Positions 1 to 8,969 of a DNA stretch of 64,000 nt are shown here, in pieces. Both the position numbers and the translations under genes were made by a program. The stretch is from Tyzzerella sp. (lineage in GTDB: Bacteria > Bacillota > Clostridia > Lachnospirales > Lachnospiraceae), in contig JAFTWA010000045.1 of NCBI GenBank assembly GCA_017465565.1, positions 1-64,000 of the forward strand, read 5' to 3'. The stretch's first letter is position 1; every line of letters starts with the position of its first letter. Below the pieces are notes generated by a model, which worked only from the letters and a program-made list of their open reading frames with translations, was not told where the DNA came from and did not search any database.

Positions 1-37
1 AAGAATAAATATTGGCTGAAACTCTAAGCAAAAATAG

Positions 38-75
38 AAGAGGAAATGCGAACGCGCACCTCCTCTTGAATTTTG
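38..75 (-). terminator. Possible terminator of the MoxR/DUF58/DUF4129 operon
   Basis: On the minus strand AAGAGGA and TCCTCTT (67-61 and 44-38) can pair around a GC-rich loop and are followed by CTATTTTTG. It lies about 75 bases past the stop of the last gene of the minus-strand operon. The T run is short, so this is moderately supported. Confidence 0.45.
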
Positions 76-141
76 TATTTTTATAAAATTTATTCTCTAT
101 GATTTCCGAACTCCAACATTTGTTTTAGAGTCACTTTTTTA

Positions 142-1329
142 TCATTGTTTCAATAATTGATTTATCTGTTTCATCTTTTTTAAATCTGCTCTGGTCGCGT
201 CGTTATTATATCTGGCACGTATGTAAATCTCTCTCATTTCTTTCATCATATCTGGCGTTGGAAATATTTTACCGCCTTTTTCCGCAATGTCCGCACTGGT
301 GTCGGACGACAGAATTCTTTCTCCGTGTGTCATATACAATTTCAAAAACTTGCGGTATTGTCGTCGTACCTGATGAACGGTAGATGTTGCGTAGTCTCTT
401 TTTTTTGTATCATTTTTGGAATTTTCACTCCTAATAATATCTAAGCCATGAGCCCGTACCTCGTCCGTTTCCCAGCCAGAAGCAAGCCAGCGGAAGAAGA
501 AAAAAGCAGCTATTACCAGCACAATAATAATGATGGCGGTTACAACCTGCTCAAACATTATAGTGCTATTCGTGATATTTTGTTCCAGGTCTGAAAACAT
601 ATTCATTTCTCCAGACGAATTCACTTCACTGCCCTTATAGGTTAGTTTGCCAAATTTCAGCCATGAAAATAGCTTCATAAATAGCCCTATTATGGCTACA
701 ACACATGTAATCAAAAGTGAAAATATTGGAAGTATACAATTCATATAAATAAAATTGCATGCACTCCAGATGCTTTGAAATACAATTTCGCGGCTGGAAA
801 GCCAGGCCGCCATCAGCACGCTGCCAAGGAGAAGAATGTTTTTGGTTTGATACTGTCGGTTTAAATAAACTTCAGGGTCATGACGCAGCATACGAAGGAA
901 TAGGACAGACGCAAAAAGTGAAATAAGTGCCATAGGCAGCGAGTGACTCAAAACCAGCTGATATCTTGCTGCCATGCAAAGGCAGATTCCAGCTCCTAAA
1001 AATATTTTCCAGCTAATCAAAAACAATTCTGCCTGACGTTCCCAGGAAAATCCGTACTCTTCTTTATAAATCAGATATAGGATGTAGACGATTGGCGGAA
1101 CCAACGCAAGCCTGCCTGATTCGGGTAGAAAGAGAACCAAAACCGGAAGCAACCAGAAGATGCGGTTTCTGGAAAATTTTTGAATGTGCGCCAGAATTCC
1201 ATAGCACAGGCAAAGAAGCAGCATCTCTTTTAGCATAGAATTGCCGCCAAAAGATGCAACCACAAATTCTGCAAAAAAGAAATAGAAAGAAAGATCTACG
1301 ACCATCCGTAGCGTATTCATGAAAATCAT
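142..1329 (-). CDS. Multi-pass membrane protein with C-terminal DUF4129-like domain
   Basis: A 395-residue membrane protein, last gene of a MoxR-DUF58 operon. The first 190 residues form several hydrophobic helices, another pair of helices lies near 195-225, and a further helix (about 262-282, rich in Ile/Val then FFFFRW) precedes a charged cytoplasmic tail of about 110 residues. The tail resembles DUF4129, the domain often fused to or next to transglutaminase-like proteins in MoxR operons. The start at 1329 follows a GGGAGAG ribosome site by 7 bases. Function is unknown; the context suggests assembly or chaperoning of an envelope complex together with the MoxR ATPase. No transglutaminase domain is seen in this protein. 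Confidence 0.7.
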   Translation of the reverse strand: MIFMNTLRMVVDLSFYFFFAEFVVASFGGNSMLKEMLLLCLCYGILAHIQKFSRNRIFWLLPVLVLFLPESGRLALVPPIVYILYLIYKEEYGFSWERQAELFLISWKIFLGAGICLCMAARYQLVLSHSLPMALISLFASVLFLRMLRHDPEVYLNRQYQTKNILLLGSVLMAAWLSSREIVFQSIWSACNFIYMNCILPIFSLLITCVVAIIGLFMKLFSWLKFGKLTYKGSEVNSSGEMNMFSDLEQNITNSTIMFEQVVTAIIIIVLVIAAFFFFRWLASGWETDEVRAHGLDIIRSENSKNDTKKRDYATSTVHQVRRQYRKFLKLYMTHGERILSSDTSADIAEKGGKIFPTPDMMKEMREIYIRARYNNDATRADLKKMKQINQLLKQ

Positions 1330-1342
1330 ATCAAAACTCTCC

Positions 1343-2383
1343 CTACAATAAATGTGCCTTTAAAACTAAAATCTGGCCATCTGCTGATGACACAGGACTT
1401 TCATTTGGAGTGATTATAATCTTCCCTCTGTCCTTACCACCAGAATCTTCAGCCATTTTCATCAGCTTTTCCAAAGAAAACGCCGATATGTGCATGCTTC
1501 GGCCCAAAAGCTCCATCACCCTTGTGAAGTGGCGTGGACCCAGCCCTTCACTTACGGTGTAATCATCGCCGGTACCTCCTGCCATCTGTGCGTTGGTATA
1601 AAAATCATATTGCATGCCTCTTGCTTCTAAATTACTGCAGACTCTTCTGGCCAGCGAAAAGCATTTCTCTAACAACTCTTTATTATCGGCCAGCTCTGTT
1701 TCAACATTTACAAGGACAGAGATGACTGGCTCCACGGTGTGGTCATATTCTTTTACCATCAGCATTTGCCTCTGGGCACTTTGCTTCCAGGAAATCGTTT
1801 TCAAAGGTTCCCTGCCTGTGTATTCCCTGAAACCAAGTGTCAGCACAGGGTCTTCATGTATAAAACGGCGCACAGAATAATCTCCAAGAAATTTTCCCAA
1901 AACCTGTTTTACTTCCTGACTGTCATATTCCTTTGGCGCTACGACAACCTCCCGCATCTGTTCCATATTTTTTTTGCACTCTTTTAATCCGAGAAAATCT
2001 CCGCAATATAAACTAGGATGAACCAGTACGTATCGTCCGCGGCAGGATGCAGAAACAGGAACCTTTAGCTGCGCTTTTTGTCTTGGCTTCAACCAGGTGG
2101 AAATAGTCACCGTGTGGCCATCGATACTGCGATTTTTGGTTACCTTTTTCACTTTCGAATCTATCACGAATTCTTTGACGAACGGACATTGTACCTTTAT
2201 GTAGTACAGGGGCAGCCGTTTTTTATTTTTTAACTCAATAGACACATCAAAGGTTTCATCTGGGTCCACGACATTATCTTCCGGCCAGAAATTTCCCTCG
2301 ACTGCATCCAGGCTATTTTCCAATGTCCATTGCTGGACTATCAGAATCAAGATTACAAATAATAATACAAAACCTAAAATCAT
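1343..2383 (-). CDS. DUF58 domain protein
   Basis: A 346-residue protein with one N-terminal membrane helix (about residues 1-17), a beta-rich extracellular-type segment, and a DUF58 domain in the second half. The DUF58 signature is visible as FREYTGREPLKTISWKQSA near residues 186-205. DUF58 proteins are linked to MoxR AAA+ ATPases and often have a von Willebrand A-like fold; their substrate is generally unknown. Its ATG overlaps the stop of the MoxR gene in the classic ATGA arrangement (2380-2383), implying translational coupling, and the DUF4129 gene follows after 13 bases. The three genes therefore form one operon. Confidence 0.88.
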   Translation of the reverse strand: MILGFVLLFVILILIVQQWTLENSLDAVEGNFWPEDNVVDPDETFDVSIELKNKKRLPLYYIKVQCPFVKEFVIDSKVKKVTKNRSIDGHTVTISTWLKPRQKAQLKVPVSASCRGRYVLVHPSLYCGDFLGLKECKKNMEQMREVVVAPKEYDSQEVKQVLGKFLGDYSVRRFIHEDPVLTLGFREYTGREPLKTISWKQSAQRQMLMVKEYDHTVEPVISVLVNVETELADNKELLEKCFSLARRVCSNLEARGMQYDFYTNAQMAGGTGDDYTVSEGLGPRHFTRVMELLGRSMHISAFSLEKLMKMAEDSGGKDRGKIIITPNESPVSSADGQILVLKAHLL

Positions 2384-3321
2384 ACATTCTCCAATGGAAC
2401 TTGTACGTTCTCGATAATTTTATTTAAAAATTTAAGTGAAGCCCCAGTCTTTCCACTGTCACGAGAAATTCTGTGCGACAAAACATGTGGCGCTACGAGC
2501 TGTACATCTTCTGGAATCACATAATCGCGGCCTGCAAATGCTGCTGTCACCTGAGAGGCCTTGTAAAGAGCGATGGCACCACGTGTGGATACACCTGTCA
2601 CGAAATTATCCTCGGTTCGTGTCCGCTCAATAATATCCATCAGATAATGAAGGACTGGTTCCGATACATTCACTTCCGTATATGCACTGCAAACATAAGC
2701 TGTCTCTTCTGGAGAAACAACCTGTTCTAAAGAATCAATAATTGATACGGTATCTGGACGGCCAAGCACGCTCATTTCCTGTTCCCTATTCATATATCCC
2801 AAAGACAGGCGCATAAAGAAGCGGTCCATCTGTGCGTCTGGCAATGGAAATGTTCCATAGGATTCTAACGGATTTTGGGTAGCCATTACCATAAACGGCG
2901 CTTCAAGCTTCGAGGTTACTCCATCCACCGTAATCTGTTTTTCTTCCATAGCCTCCAATAAGCTGGACTGTGTTCTCGGCGTTGCACGGTTAATCTCGTC
3001 CGCCAAAATAATATTTGAAAACAGCGGGCCTGGGCGGAACTCAAAATCACCAGTTTTCTGGTTATAAAAATTAATCCCTGTCAAGTCAGATGGCAGTAAA
3101 TCAGGAGTGAATTGAATTCGTTTAAACTCCCCGCCAATCGTTTTTGCAAAAGCACGAAGGAGCATCGTTTTGCCGGTTCCCGGAATGTCCTCTAAGAGCA
3201 CATGACCAGAGCATACAAAACAGGTCAGTACCAGAGAAATTACATCATCCTTCCCTACGATTACCTTCGAGCAGTTTTTTACAATCTTATCATGGTATTC
3301 TACAAATCTTGAAATATCCAT
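2380..3321 (-). CDS. MoxR-family AAA+ ATPase
   Basis: A 313-residue AAA+ ATPase of the MoxR type. The Walker A motif is EDIPGTGKT at about residues 44-52, Walker B is IILADEINRA near 104-113, and sensor 1 is MVMATQNP. Length and architecture are full for the family. MoxR ATPases act as chaperones that mature or insert metal-binding or membrane complexes, working with DUF58 (VWA-like) partners, and that partner follows directly with a 4-base overlap. The ribosome site AAGGAGAACAAAATG supports the start. The gene diverges from spoIIID across about 150 bases that must carry promoters for both. Confidence 0.93.
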   Translation of the reverse strand: MDISRFVEYHDKIVKNCSKVIVGKDDVISLVLTCFVCSGHVLLEDIPGTGKTMLLRAFAKTIGGEFKRIQFTPDLLPSDLTGINFYNQKTGDFEFRPGPLFSNIILADEINRATPRTQSSLLEAMEEKQITVDGVTSKLEAPFMVMATQNPLESYGTFPLPDAQMDRFFMRLSLGYMNREQEMSVLGRPDTVSIIDSLEQVVSPEETAYVCSAYTEVNVSEPVLHYLMDIIERTRTEDNFVTGVSTRGAIALYKASQVTAAFAGRDYVIPEDVQLVAPHVLSHRISRDSGKTGASLKFLNKIIENVQVPLENV

Positions 3322-3404
3322 TTTGTTCTCCTTTTATTTCAACGATATTTTTCCCTATAATCATTATCTACGATTTGGACTGAGAAATAAAGTGTTTTCC
3401 TTTG

Positions 3405-3440
3405 AGAAGTATTGAATAACTGCAAAATTATCCGCATAGA
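3405..3440 (+). promoter_or_regulatory. Candidate SigE-like promoter of spoIIID
   Basis: Between the divergent MoxR and spoIIID genes, CATAGATT (about 3436) resembles the CATACAAT type -10 of mother-cell sigma factors, with AT-rich sequence upstream. In Bacillus and Clostridia spoIIID is transcribed by SigE. The -35 region is not clear, so this rests mainly on gene identity. Confidence 0.3.
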
Positions 3441-3471
3441 TTGTAAAAATACAAACTATTTGGAGATTTTT

Positions 3472-3750
3472 ATGAAGGATTACATTGAAGAAAGGGCAAT
3501 AGAGATTGCAAATTATATTATAGAGAACAATGCGACAGTAAGACAGACGGCAAAGGCTTTCGGAATTAGCAAGTCCACAGTGCACAAGGATGTAGCAGAG
3601 CGGCTTGGGCAAATCAATGCATCTCTGGCGGCAGAAGTGCGCAAGGTTCTCGACACCAATAAATCGGAGCGGCATATTCGTGGGGGACTCGCTACGAGAG
3701 AAAAATATTTACATATGGAACAAAAGCGCAACTGGTGGGGAATGATTTGA
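3472..3750 (+). CDS. spoIIID: Sporulation transcriptional regulator SpoIIID
   Basis: A 92-residue DNA-binding protein that switches mother-cell gene expression between the SigE and SigK phases of sporulation. The sequence has the family start MKDYIEERAIEIANYI, a helix-turn-helix around TVRQTAKAFGISKSTVHKDV (residues about 22-41), and the basic conserved tail with KSERHIRGGLATREKY. The ATG at 3472 follows GGAG by 6 bases and gives the normal family length, so a longer in-frame start at 3412 is rejected. It is the clearest sign that the organism forms endospores. It is monocistronic as far as can be seen, and an ECF sigma gene lies downstream. Confidence 0.96.
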   Translation: MKDYIEERAIEIANYIIENNATVRQTAKAFGISKSTVHKDVAERLGQINASLAAEVRKVLDTNKSERHIRGGLATREKYLHMEQKRNWWGMI

Positions 3751-3838
3751 GTCGTTCCCCTTTTTTTGTAAAAAATTTCATGATACAATGCAATAAAATA
3801 AACCGCTCGCGCATTATATTTATGACAGGAGGGAGACA

Positions 3839-4423
3839 ATGATATTTTTAGCGCTTTTACAAACGACACAAATTGCATATAATGCCGGCTCTCACCTGGA
3901 CGCACTTATGAGTAGGCTGGCTGTGGGTGACAAAGATGCGTTAGCGGAGCTCTACCACGAGACCCGGGCGGCAGTGTATGGATTTTCATTATCCATCACA
4001 AAGAACCCCGCAGATTCAGAAGACGTTTTGCAGGAAACCTATTTGAAGATATGGGCAAACGCAGAGCGCTACACTGCAAAAGGAACGCCAATGTCATGGA
4101 TACTTACGATAGCAAAGAATCTTTCTCTTATGAAGCTTCGCGAAAAGAAGCGTCACCAAGACTTGGAGCCGGAAGAGTGGGATATGTCTTTCCATATTCC
4201 AGATACGGCAGGGAATACAGAGGACAGGCATCTTCTGGAGGCAGCGCTTAATATTTTGACAGATGAGGAGAGGCATATTATTCTGCTTCATGCAGTCTCG
4301 GGACTCAAACACCGAGAAATAGCAGAATTACTTGATATGGCGCTTGCGACTGTTCTCTCAAAGTATCACAGAGCCCTCAAAAAGTTACGAAAATATATAG
4401 AAGGAGTGGAAGCTAATGACTGA
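3839..4423 (+). CDS. ECF-type RNA polymerase sigma factor
   Basis: A 194-residue sigma-70 family factor of the extracytoplasmic-function type. Region 2 spans about residues 30-95 (ALAELYHETRAAVYGF, then DVLQETYLKIW) and region 4 about 135-185 (ILTDEERHIILLHAVSGLKHREIAELLDM). AGGAGGGAGACAATG gives a strong start. The next gene, an RsgI-like membrane anti-sigma factor, overlaps it by 8 bases, so the two are translationally coupled. In this arrangement the sigma factor is normally held inactive at the membrane until an envelope signal releases it, and it usually activates its own operon. The signal sensed here is not evident. Confidence 0.93.
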   Translation: MIFLALLQTTQIAYNAGSHLDALMSRLAVGDKDALAELYHETRAAVYGFSLSITKNPADSEDVLQETYLKIWANAERYTAKGTPMSWILTIAKNLSLMKLREKKRHQDLEPEEWDMSFHIPDTAGNTEDRHLLEAALNILTDEERHIILLHAVSGLKHREIAELLDMALATVLSKYHRALKKLRKYIEGVEAND

Positions 4424-5390
4424 TCGTGAATTAGAACTTAGGTTTAAGAAAGCCGTAGAAGCATGTACGCCAGACGTTCTTGATAAGGTCATGGCTGAAT
4501 GCGACAACTACCAAGATAAAGTAATACCATTTGAAAGAAAACAGAACTATTTTAGAAAATTCACCGCTATAGCAGCAGCGTGCGTGGTAATTGCGGGAGC
4601 AGGAATTTTTGGATTCCTGAATCTGAGCGCCAGTAGAGTTGCAAGTATTGTATCGCTGGAAGTCAACCCAAGCATCGAGCTTAAGATTAATAAGGATGAA
4701 GAGGTTCTGGAGGCGAACGCAATGAACGCGGATGCCGAAGAAATCCTTGCTGGTATGAAACTCAAAGGACTTGATATTCATACGGCGACAAATGCACTCA
4801 TCGGCTCCCTTTTAAAACATGGATACATTGATGAACTGGCAAACTCGATTCTTCTCTCAGTAGAGGATGAAGACTCGGTACGTGGGGATGCACTTCAGGA
4901 AACGTTATCTGAGGAAATTAACGCAATCTTAACTGGTGCATCTGTAAACGCCTCGATTTTATCTCAATATGTGGATGGAGAAGTGGTAGATGCAGTTTCG
5001 CAGGAATATCAGATTTCTCATGGAAAGGCAGCGCTCATCGAACACATTTTGGCAGCTAACAGCAATTACACATTTGAAGAGCTTTCAAAGCTTTCTGTAA
5101 ATGAACTGAGCCTCATTATTTCCAATCCAAAGAACCAGGTTGAAGCTGTGAAAGCAACTGGTGAAGCGACAGAGCAGGCATACATTGGAGCTGAGCAGGC
5201 AAATATGATTGCCTTTGCACATGCGGGAATTGAAGAGAGCAGTGTGTATGATTTGGAAGTGGAAATCGACTATGAATACCACATGATGGTATACGATGTG
5301 GAATTTGAGAGTGGAGATGTTGAGTACGAATATTTCATCAATGCGATGACTGGTGAAGTAGTAGAATACGAAAAAGAATACGCTGAATAA
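4416..5390 (+). CDS. RsgI-like membrane anti-sigma factor with PepSY-like domain
   Basis: A 324-residue single-pass protein. Residues 1-45 form a charged cytoplasmic segment presumed to bind the sigma factor encoded by the overlapping upstream gene. A membrane helix lies at about 48-68. Outside is an RsgI-type middle domain beginning ASIVSLEVNPSIELKIN (about 75-91). The C-terminal 70 residues look like a PepSY domain (ANMIAFAHAGIEESSVYDLEVEIDYEYHMMVYDVEF). The role inferred is signal-dependent inhibition of the ECF sigma factor. A close paralogue without the cytoplasmic part follows at 6043. A terminator hairpin lies 35 bases after the stop. Confidence 0.85.
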   Translation: MTDRELELRFKKAVEACTPDVLDKVMAECDNYQDKVIPFERKQNYFRKFTAIAAACVVIAGAGIFGFLNLSASRVASIVSLEVNPSIELKINKDEEVLEANAMNADAEEILAGMKLKGLDIHTATNALIGSLLKHGYIDELANSILLSVEDEDSVRGDALQETLSEEINAILTGASVNASILSQYVDGEVVDAVSQEYQISHGKAALIEHILAANSNYTFEELSKLSVNELSLIISNPKNQVEAVKATGEATEQAYIGAEQANMIAFAHAGIEESSVYDLEVEIDYEYHMMVYDVEFESGDVEYEYFINAMTGEVVEYEKEYAE

Positions 5391-5408
5391 ATTAAAAAAT
5401 TAAAAATG

Positions 5409-5840
5409 TAATCAAGGGATTTTGGCCACCACTTCAATGAAGTGGTGGTTTTTGAGATTCAGATAGAGTAACACGTTTTTGTAATTTGGCTTTAAATGCA
5501 AGTGTTACAATGTTTCGATTTGTTAAATATCTGGGAAAAACGTCTAGATATCTAAAAACATTCACATCTATCTGTTGCAATTTCAATTCGAAGACACTGT
5601 CGGGCAGACAGTTTTGACTAAAACCTTCTTTCTATCTGTCAGCTTACTAGCTGCTTGTGATTTTAGAACGACTAGAAATGGTTCAAATGAAACTTCTATC
5701 TGCTACAATTTCATGTCGGAACTTGAATTAAACAGATAGAAAAACGATTTCTGCATATTTAGCCGATTTTGACAAGTAAATCTAACAATTATAAGCAGAT
5801 AGATAGGAAGTTTCCACGGTATCTAGACGTTTTTGTAAGT
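5409..5840. repeat. Structured non-coding repeat element A (TCTATCTG/CTAG array)
   Basis: This stretch has no supportable gene. It begins TAATCAAGGGAT followed by the terminator hairpin, then carries a degenerate 45-50 base unit whose core TCTATCTG occurs on the plus strand near 5567, 5631 and 5694 and as CAGATAGA near 5460, 5732 and 5795. In the best units CTAGA lies about 20 bases before the core and CAATTTCA follows it. The segments 5536-5583 and 5790-5836 are inverted copies of each other, starting with AAAAACGTCTAGATA and matching at roughly two thirds of about 48 positions. Element B at 38849-39228 shares several motifs. The function is unknown. Confidence 0.75.
5426..5453 (+). terminator. 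Terminator of the sigma/anti-sigma operon
   Basis: CCACCACTTC (5426-5435) and GAAGTGGTGG (5439-5448) form a perfect 10-bp stem with a 3-base loop followed by TTTTTG. It terminates the sigma/anti-sigma operon. It also lies inside the left part of the structured repeat element A and resembles the ACCACTT hairpin in element B at 38868-38882. Confidence 0.8.
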
Positions 5841-5895
5841 TTTTTTCATACGGAATCCCTACGATACTTTCATTAAAACCAAGTCACAAAGTAAA

Positions 5896-5910
5896 TGGGT
5901 CTCAGACCCA
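5896..5910. promoter_or_regulatory. Perfect 15-bp palindrome upstream of the second RsgI-like gene
   Basis: TGGGTCTCAGACCCA is a perfect palindrome with a single central base, 130-150 bases before the RsgI-like gene. It has no T run after it, so a protein-binding operator is more likely than a terminator. Which protein binds is unknown. Confidence 0.4.
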
Positions 5911-6042
5911 GCGAATCACTCCAAATTCAAAACAAACATGCTCTCAAATATAAATTTTTTTGAAATTTATGCAATAAAATGCCATTCTGTAACATTATCA
6001 TTACGAAAGGTGGAAATAATAAAAATGAAAGGTGGAAAATAT

Positions 6043-7245
6043 ATGAAGAATAATAAGAAAAAAATCGTTGCCGTAGTAGTGGCGTTGGCAGTAGTTTTAG
6101 CAGTTTGGGGAATAATTGAATTCTTAGATGAAATGGACGTAGCAAGTATCGTACAACTGGATGTAAATCCTAGTATCGAGCTTCAGGTAGATGATGACGC
6201 AGAAGTTATCAGAGCAGTTGCATTAAACCAAGATGCAGAAAAGGTTTTAGAAGGCATGAAGTTAAGAGGAGCAGATGCTGATACAGCAGTAAATGCAATT
6301 ATCGGTTCTCTTTTAAAGCATGGATATGTTGATGAGCTGGCTAATTCCATTCTTCTCTCTGTGGAAGATAAGAATGAAGCAAGAGGTGCCAAATTACAAG
6401 CAGAACTCACAGAAGAAATCAACCAGATTCTCAGTGCAACATCAGTGAATGCAGCGATTCTTGCGCAATATGTAAATGATGCTGGAGTAGATGAGATGGC
6501 AGATGAGCTTGACATTTCTAAAGGAAAAGCAGCATTGATTCAGAGCATTTTAGAAGTTAATAGCACTTATGAAGCAAAAGATTTGGCGAAACTTTCAGTA
6601 AATGAACTGAACCTCGTGTTATCAAATCCAAAGAATGAAGTGAAAGATGTAGTTTCAACAGGCAGTGCAAACGACAGTGCTTACATTGGAAGAGATAAAG
6701 CGAAAGAAGCAGCATTTGCTCACGCGGGAGTAGCAGCAAGTGATGTTCGGGATGTAGAAGTAGATTTCGATTACGAATATGGCAAGATGGTTTACGAAGT
6801 AGAGTTCGCAAGTGGCGAATATGAATACGATTACAGCATTGACGCTGAAAACGGCGAAGTGCTCTACTCACACAGAGAATACGATGAGGATAGGGCAGCA
6901 AGTTCATCGAACACAACGACATCTGATGCAGGTACGACAAATGCGGGAACCTCAAATACAGATTCCACAAATACAGGCTCACAAGCCACAGAGAATGCAG
7001 GAGCAGAAAGTAACAATTCAGAAGCGACAGATATTGGAAAAGAAAAAGCAAAATCAATTGCTTTAGCACAAGCAGGTTTCACAGAAAGTCAAGTAACAAG
7101 GCTGAAAGTGGAACGCGATATTGATGATGGAAGAATCGAATATAGTGTGGAATTTACAGCTGACGGTAAAGAATACGATTATGAAATCAGCGGAGCAGAT
7201 GGAAAGATTTTAGATTACGACGTTGAGAGAGAAGACAACGATTAG
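6043..7245 (+). CDS. RsgI-like membrane protein with two PepSY-like domains, no sigma-binding segment
   Basis: A 400-residue paralogue of the anti-sigma factor at 4416. It has only about 8 basic cytoplasmic residues, a membrane helix (about 9-27), the RsgI-type middle domain ([17 protein letters not shown]), a PepSY-like domain, a Ser/Thr/Asn-rich low-complexity linker (about residues 285-328) and a second PepSY-like domain at the C-terminus. Since the cytoplasmic inhibitory region is absent it probably cannot hold a sigma factor itself. Two nearly identical AAAGGTGGAAA sites precede ATGs at 6025 and 6043; the second has the better 7-base spacing, but translation from 6025 would add six residues. 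A longer reading to 5938 is unlikely. Confidence 0.82.
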   Translation: MKNNKKKIVAVVVALAVVLAVWGIIEFLDEMDVASIVQLDVNPSIELQVDDDAEVIRAVALNQDAEKVLEGMKLRGADADTAVNAIIGSLLKHGYVDELANSILLSVEDKNEARGAKLQAELTEEINQILSATSVNAAILAQYVNDAGVDEMADELDISKGKAALIQSILEVNSTYEAKDLAKLSVNELNLVLSNPKNEVKDVVSTGSANDSAYIGRDKAKEAAFAHAGVAASDVRDVEVDFDYEYGKMVYEVEFASGEYEYDYSIDAENGEVLYSHREYDEDRAASSSNTTTSDAGTTNAGTSNTDSTNTGSQATENAGAESNNSEATDIGKEKAKSIALAQAGFTESQVTRLKVERDIDDGRIEYSVEFTADGKEYDYEISGADGKILDYDVEREDND

Positions 7246-7264
7246 AAATTTGAAGGGGAAAATG

Positions 7265-7291
7265 AGGTGTACGAAAGTACACCTTGTTTTT
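7265..7291 (+). terminator. GNRA-loop hairpin with T run between the RsgI-like gene and guaA
   Basis: AGGTGTAC (7265-7272), GAAA loop, GTACACCT (7277-7284), then TGTTTTTG form a textbook intrinsic terminator. It ends only about 8 bases before the guaA ribosome site, so it could act as an attenuator for guaA rather than a simple end of the upstream transcript. Confidence 0.8.
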
Positions 7292-7303
7292 GAGGAAAGA
7301 TTT

Positions 7304-8851
7304 ATGAAGCATGAGAAGGTCATTGTTCTCGACTTTGGCGGACAATACAATCAGTTGATTGCCAGACGTGTCAGAGAATGTAATGTTTATTGTGAAATTT
7401 ATTCTTATAAAAAAGATATAGAACAAATCAAAGCTATGAATCCAAAAGGAATCATTCTGACGGGCGGGCCAAATAGCTGTTATGAAGAAGGAGCACCAAC
7501 TTGTGATAAGTCATTATTTGAGCTTGGTGTTCCTGTACTTGGCATCTGCTACGGTGCGCAGCTTATGATGCATGTACTTGGCGGGAAAGTCGAGAAGGCG
7601 CCAGTCCGCGAATACGGGAAAACAGAAGTAATCGTTGATAAGACGGATTCTCTGCTTTTTCGTGGGATTTCTCCAAAAACAATTTGCTGGATGAGCCACT
7701 TCGATTATGTAAGTACCATTGCAGCAGAATTTGAAATTACTGCACACACGGCAGACTGTCCAGTGGCAGCCGCTGAAAATGCCTCAGCTGGTTTATATGC
7801 AGTTCAATATCACCCAGAAGTACTCCACAGCGTAGAAGGAAGTAAGATGTTATCAAACTTCCTATACAACGTTTGTGGATGTACTGGCGATTGGAGGATG
7901 GATTCTTTTGTGGAAAATTCCATTAAAGCAATCCGCGAAAAAGTTGGCGATGGAAAAGTACTCTGCGCATTATCAGGCGGCGTGGATTCCTCAGTTGCAG
8001 CAGTAATGCTTTCAAAAGCAGTTGGAAACCAGCTTACCTGCGTATTCGTAGACCACGGACTTCTCCGCAAAAATGAGGGCGATGAAGTGGAGGCAGTGTT
8101 TGGTGAGGCTGGCGAGTATGATTTGAATTTCATTCGTGTAAATGCACAGGAAAGATTCTATGAACGCCTAGCAGGAGTAGAGGAGCCAGAAGCGAAAAGA
8201 AAGATTATCGGTGAAGAATTCATTCGTGTATTCGAAGAAGAGGCAAAGAAAATTGGAGCCGTGGACTTCTTAGTGCAGGGAACCATTTACCCAGACATTG
8301 TAGAAAGCGGTGTTGGAGGCGAATCCGTTGTAATCAAATCACACCACAACGTAGGCGGACTCCCATCCGTAGTAAGCTTCAAAGAAATTATCGAGCCACT
8401 TCGCGATTTATTTAAAGACGAAGTGCGTAGGGCAGGACTTGAACTTGGAATTCCAGGGCATCTCGTATTCAGGCAACCATTCCCAGGTCCAGGACTTGGC
8501 GTACGTATCGTAGGCGAAGTAACAGAAGAGAAAGTAAAAATAGTACAAGATGCAGATGCAATTTACAGAGAAGAAATTGTAAAAGCAGGATTGTCTGGGG
8601 AAATTGGACAGTACTTTGCGGCGCTGACCAATATGAAAAGCGTAGGCTGTATGGGCGATGAAAGGACGTACGATTACGCAGTGGCACTCAGAGCAGTGAC
8701 GACGGTAGACTTCATGACGGCAGAGGCAGCAAGGGTACCGTGGGAAGTGCTGGAGAAGGTCATGAATAGGATAGTGAATGAAGTGGAACATGTGAATAGA
8801 GTACTTTATGATGTGACGAGTAAGCCTCCAGGGACGATAGAATTTGAGTAA
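7304..8851 (+). CDS. guaA: GMP synthase (glutamine-hydrolysing)
   Basis: A 515-residue enzyme that converts XMP to GMP using ATP and glutamine, the last step of de novo GMP synthesis. The N-terminal class I glutamine amidotransferase domain has GICYGAQ with nucleophile Cys82 and YHPEV with the catalytic His; the ATP-pyrophosphatase domain has the P-loop [11 protein letters not shown] near 220-230; the C-terminal dimerisation domain ends with the conserved [17 protein letters not shown] places the start at 7304; a longer in-frame reading to 7223 would cross the hairpin. No purine riboswitch is visible in the 58-base gap. A terminator-like hairpin sits directly upstream. Confidence 0.97.
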   Translation: MKHEKVIVLDFGGQYNQLIARRVRECNVYCEIYSYKKDIEQIKAMNPKGIILTGGPNSCYEEGAPTCDKSLFELGVPVLGICYGAQLMMHVLGGKVEKAPVREYGKTEVIVDKTDSLLFRGISPKTICWMSHFDYVSTIAAEFEITAHTADCPVAAAENASAGLYAVQYHPEVLHSVEGSKMLSNFLYNVCGCTGDWRMDSFVENSIKAIREKVGDGKVLCALSGGVDSSVAAVMLSKAVGNQLTCVFVDHGLLRKNEGDEVEAVFGEAGEYDLNFIRVNAQERFYERLAGVEEPEAKRKIIGEEFIRVFEEEAKKIGAVDFLVQGTIYPDIVESGVGGESVVIKSHHNVGGLPSVVSFKEIIEPLRDLFKDEVRRAGLELGIPGHLVFRQPFPGPGLGVRIVGEVTEEKVKIVQDADAIYREEIVKAGLSGEIGQYFAALTNMKSVGCMGDERTYDYAVALRAVTTVDFMTAEAARVPWEVLEKVMNRIVNEVEHVNRVLYDVTSKPPGTIEFE

Positions 8852-8877
8852 GAAAATTTCATAATGAACATTTCAAG

Positions 8878-8905
8878 TGGCAGATAATCATATGGTTATC
8901 TGCCA
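8878..8905 (+). terminator. Hairpin after guaA
   Basis: TGGCAGATAA (8878-8887) pairs with TTATCTGCCA (8896-8905) as a 10-bp stem with an 8-base loop, 27 bases after the guaA stop. No T run follows, so it may be a weak terminator or a 3-prime stabilising hairpin. Confidence 0.5.
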
Positions 8906-8969
8906 TATTGCATCCTTATTAAATTAAGAGTAAAATATGAATTATAAATAAACTCCCAAGGAGGCTCCT

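Noticed and set aside
5409-5840. CRISPR array
   Set aside because: Repeated TCTATCTG units vary in sequence, spacing and orientation, with no constant repeat and unique spacer pattern and no cas genes nearby.
6557-7069. Long antisense reading frame across the second RsgI-like gene
   Set aside because: It is low-complexity Leu/His-rich sequence mirroring the repetitive coding strand, with no ribosome site.
7246-7304. Purine riboswitch before guaA
   Set aside because: The gap is only 58 bases and holds just one simple hairpin; there is no room for the three-way junction.
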